A DNA stretch of 14,683 nt from CAYUUP01 sp964447925 (GTDB lineage Bacteria; Bacillota; Clostridia; Oscillospirales; Oscillospiraceae): contig CAYUUP010000032.1 in the NCBI GenBank assembly GCA_964447925.1, positions 1-14,683 on the forward strand. Direction: 5' to 3'. A model generated the notes under the pieces. That model saw nothing but the letters and a program-made list of their open reading frames with translations, did no database searches and had not been told where the DNA came from. The translations under genes and the position numbers were made by a program. Below, piece after piece: positions 14,673 to 14,683 of this stretch (positions are counted from its first letter, which is position 1; each line of letters begins with the position of its first letter).

Positions 14673-14683
14673 CGCAAAAACCC

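Overview
This 14.7 kb window looks like chromosome from a spore-forming, probably anaerobic gut Firmicute. I would place it near the Clostridia/Oscillospiraceae, with low confidence at genus level. The reasons are a SpoVT sporulation regulator, strong AGGAGG-type ribosome-binding sites, a YerC-type TrpR-like regulator, a Firmicute-style aspartokinase with tandem ACT domains, and a clostridial-style lipoprotein signal on the TRAP binding protein.

Left edge (1-1199): a 124-bp tandem unit, containing two exact 79-bp copies, carries leftward promoter-like sequences and small GC hairpins. It is followed by leftward spoVT, which has its own terminator-like hairpin and a sigma-G-like promoter candidate.

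Central accessory locus (1200-9875): a rightward LysR-type regulator faces a leftward operon of three consecutive paralogous oxidoreductases of the 2,4-diaminopentanoate dehydrogenase / dihydrodipicolinate-reductase-like family. A 366-bp divergent control region separates this operon from a rightward operon. The rightward operon encodes a protein with two fused PhzA/PhzB-like (NTF2-fold) domains and a complete TRAP transporter (DctQ, DctM, DctP lipoprotein). My reading is an uptake-and-conversion locus: the TRAP system imports a small molecule, and the dehydrogenases plus the double-domain PhzA/B-like protein act on it through carbonyl/imine/amine chemistry. The substrate cannot be read from sequence and I know of no described pathway with this gene set. 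A palindromic T-N11-A site about 65 bp upstream of the predicted start point of the rightward operon fits control by a LysR-type regulator.

Right part (9876-14683): visibly more GC-rich, housekeeping-like genes. A long perfect hairpin separates dctP from a convergent leftward pair: yerC-like regulator, then a SAM methyltransferase that appears to start at AUA. Next are a leftward sodium:alanine/glycine symporter (AGCS) and, divergently, an aspartate kinase translationally coupled to a PaaI-type hotdog thioesterase. The window ends with a tRNA-Leu(UAG).
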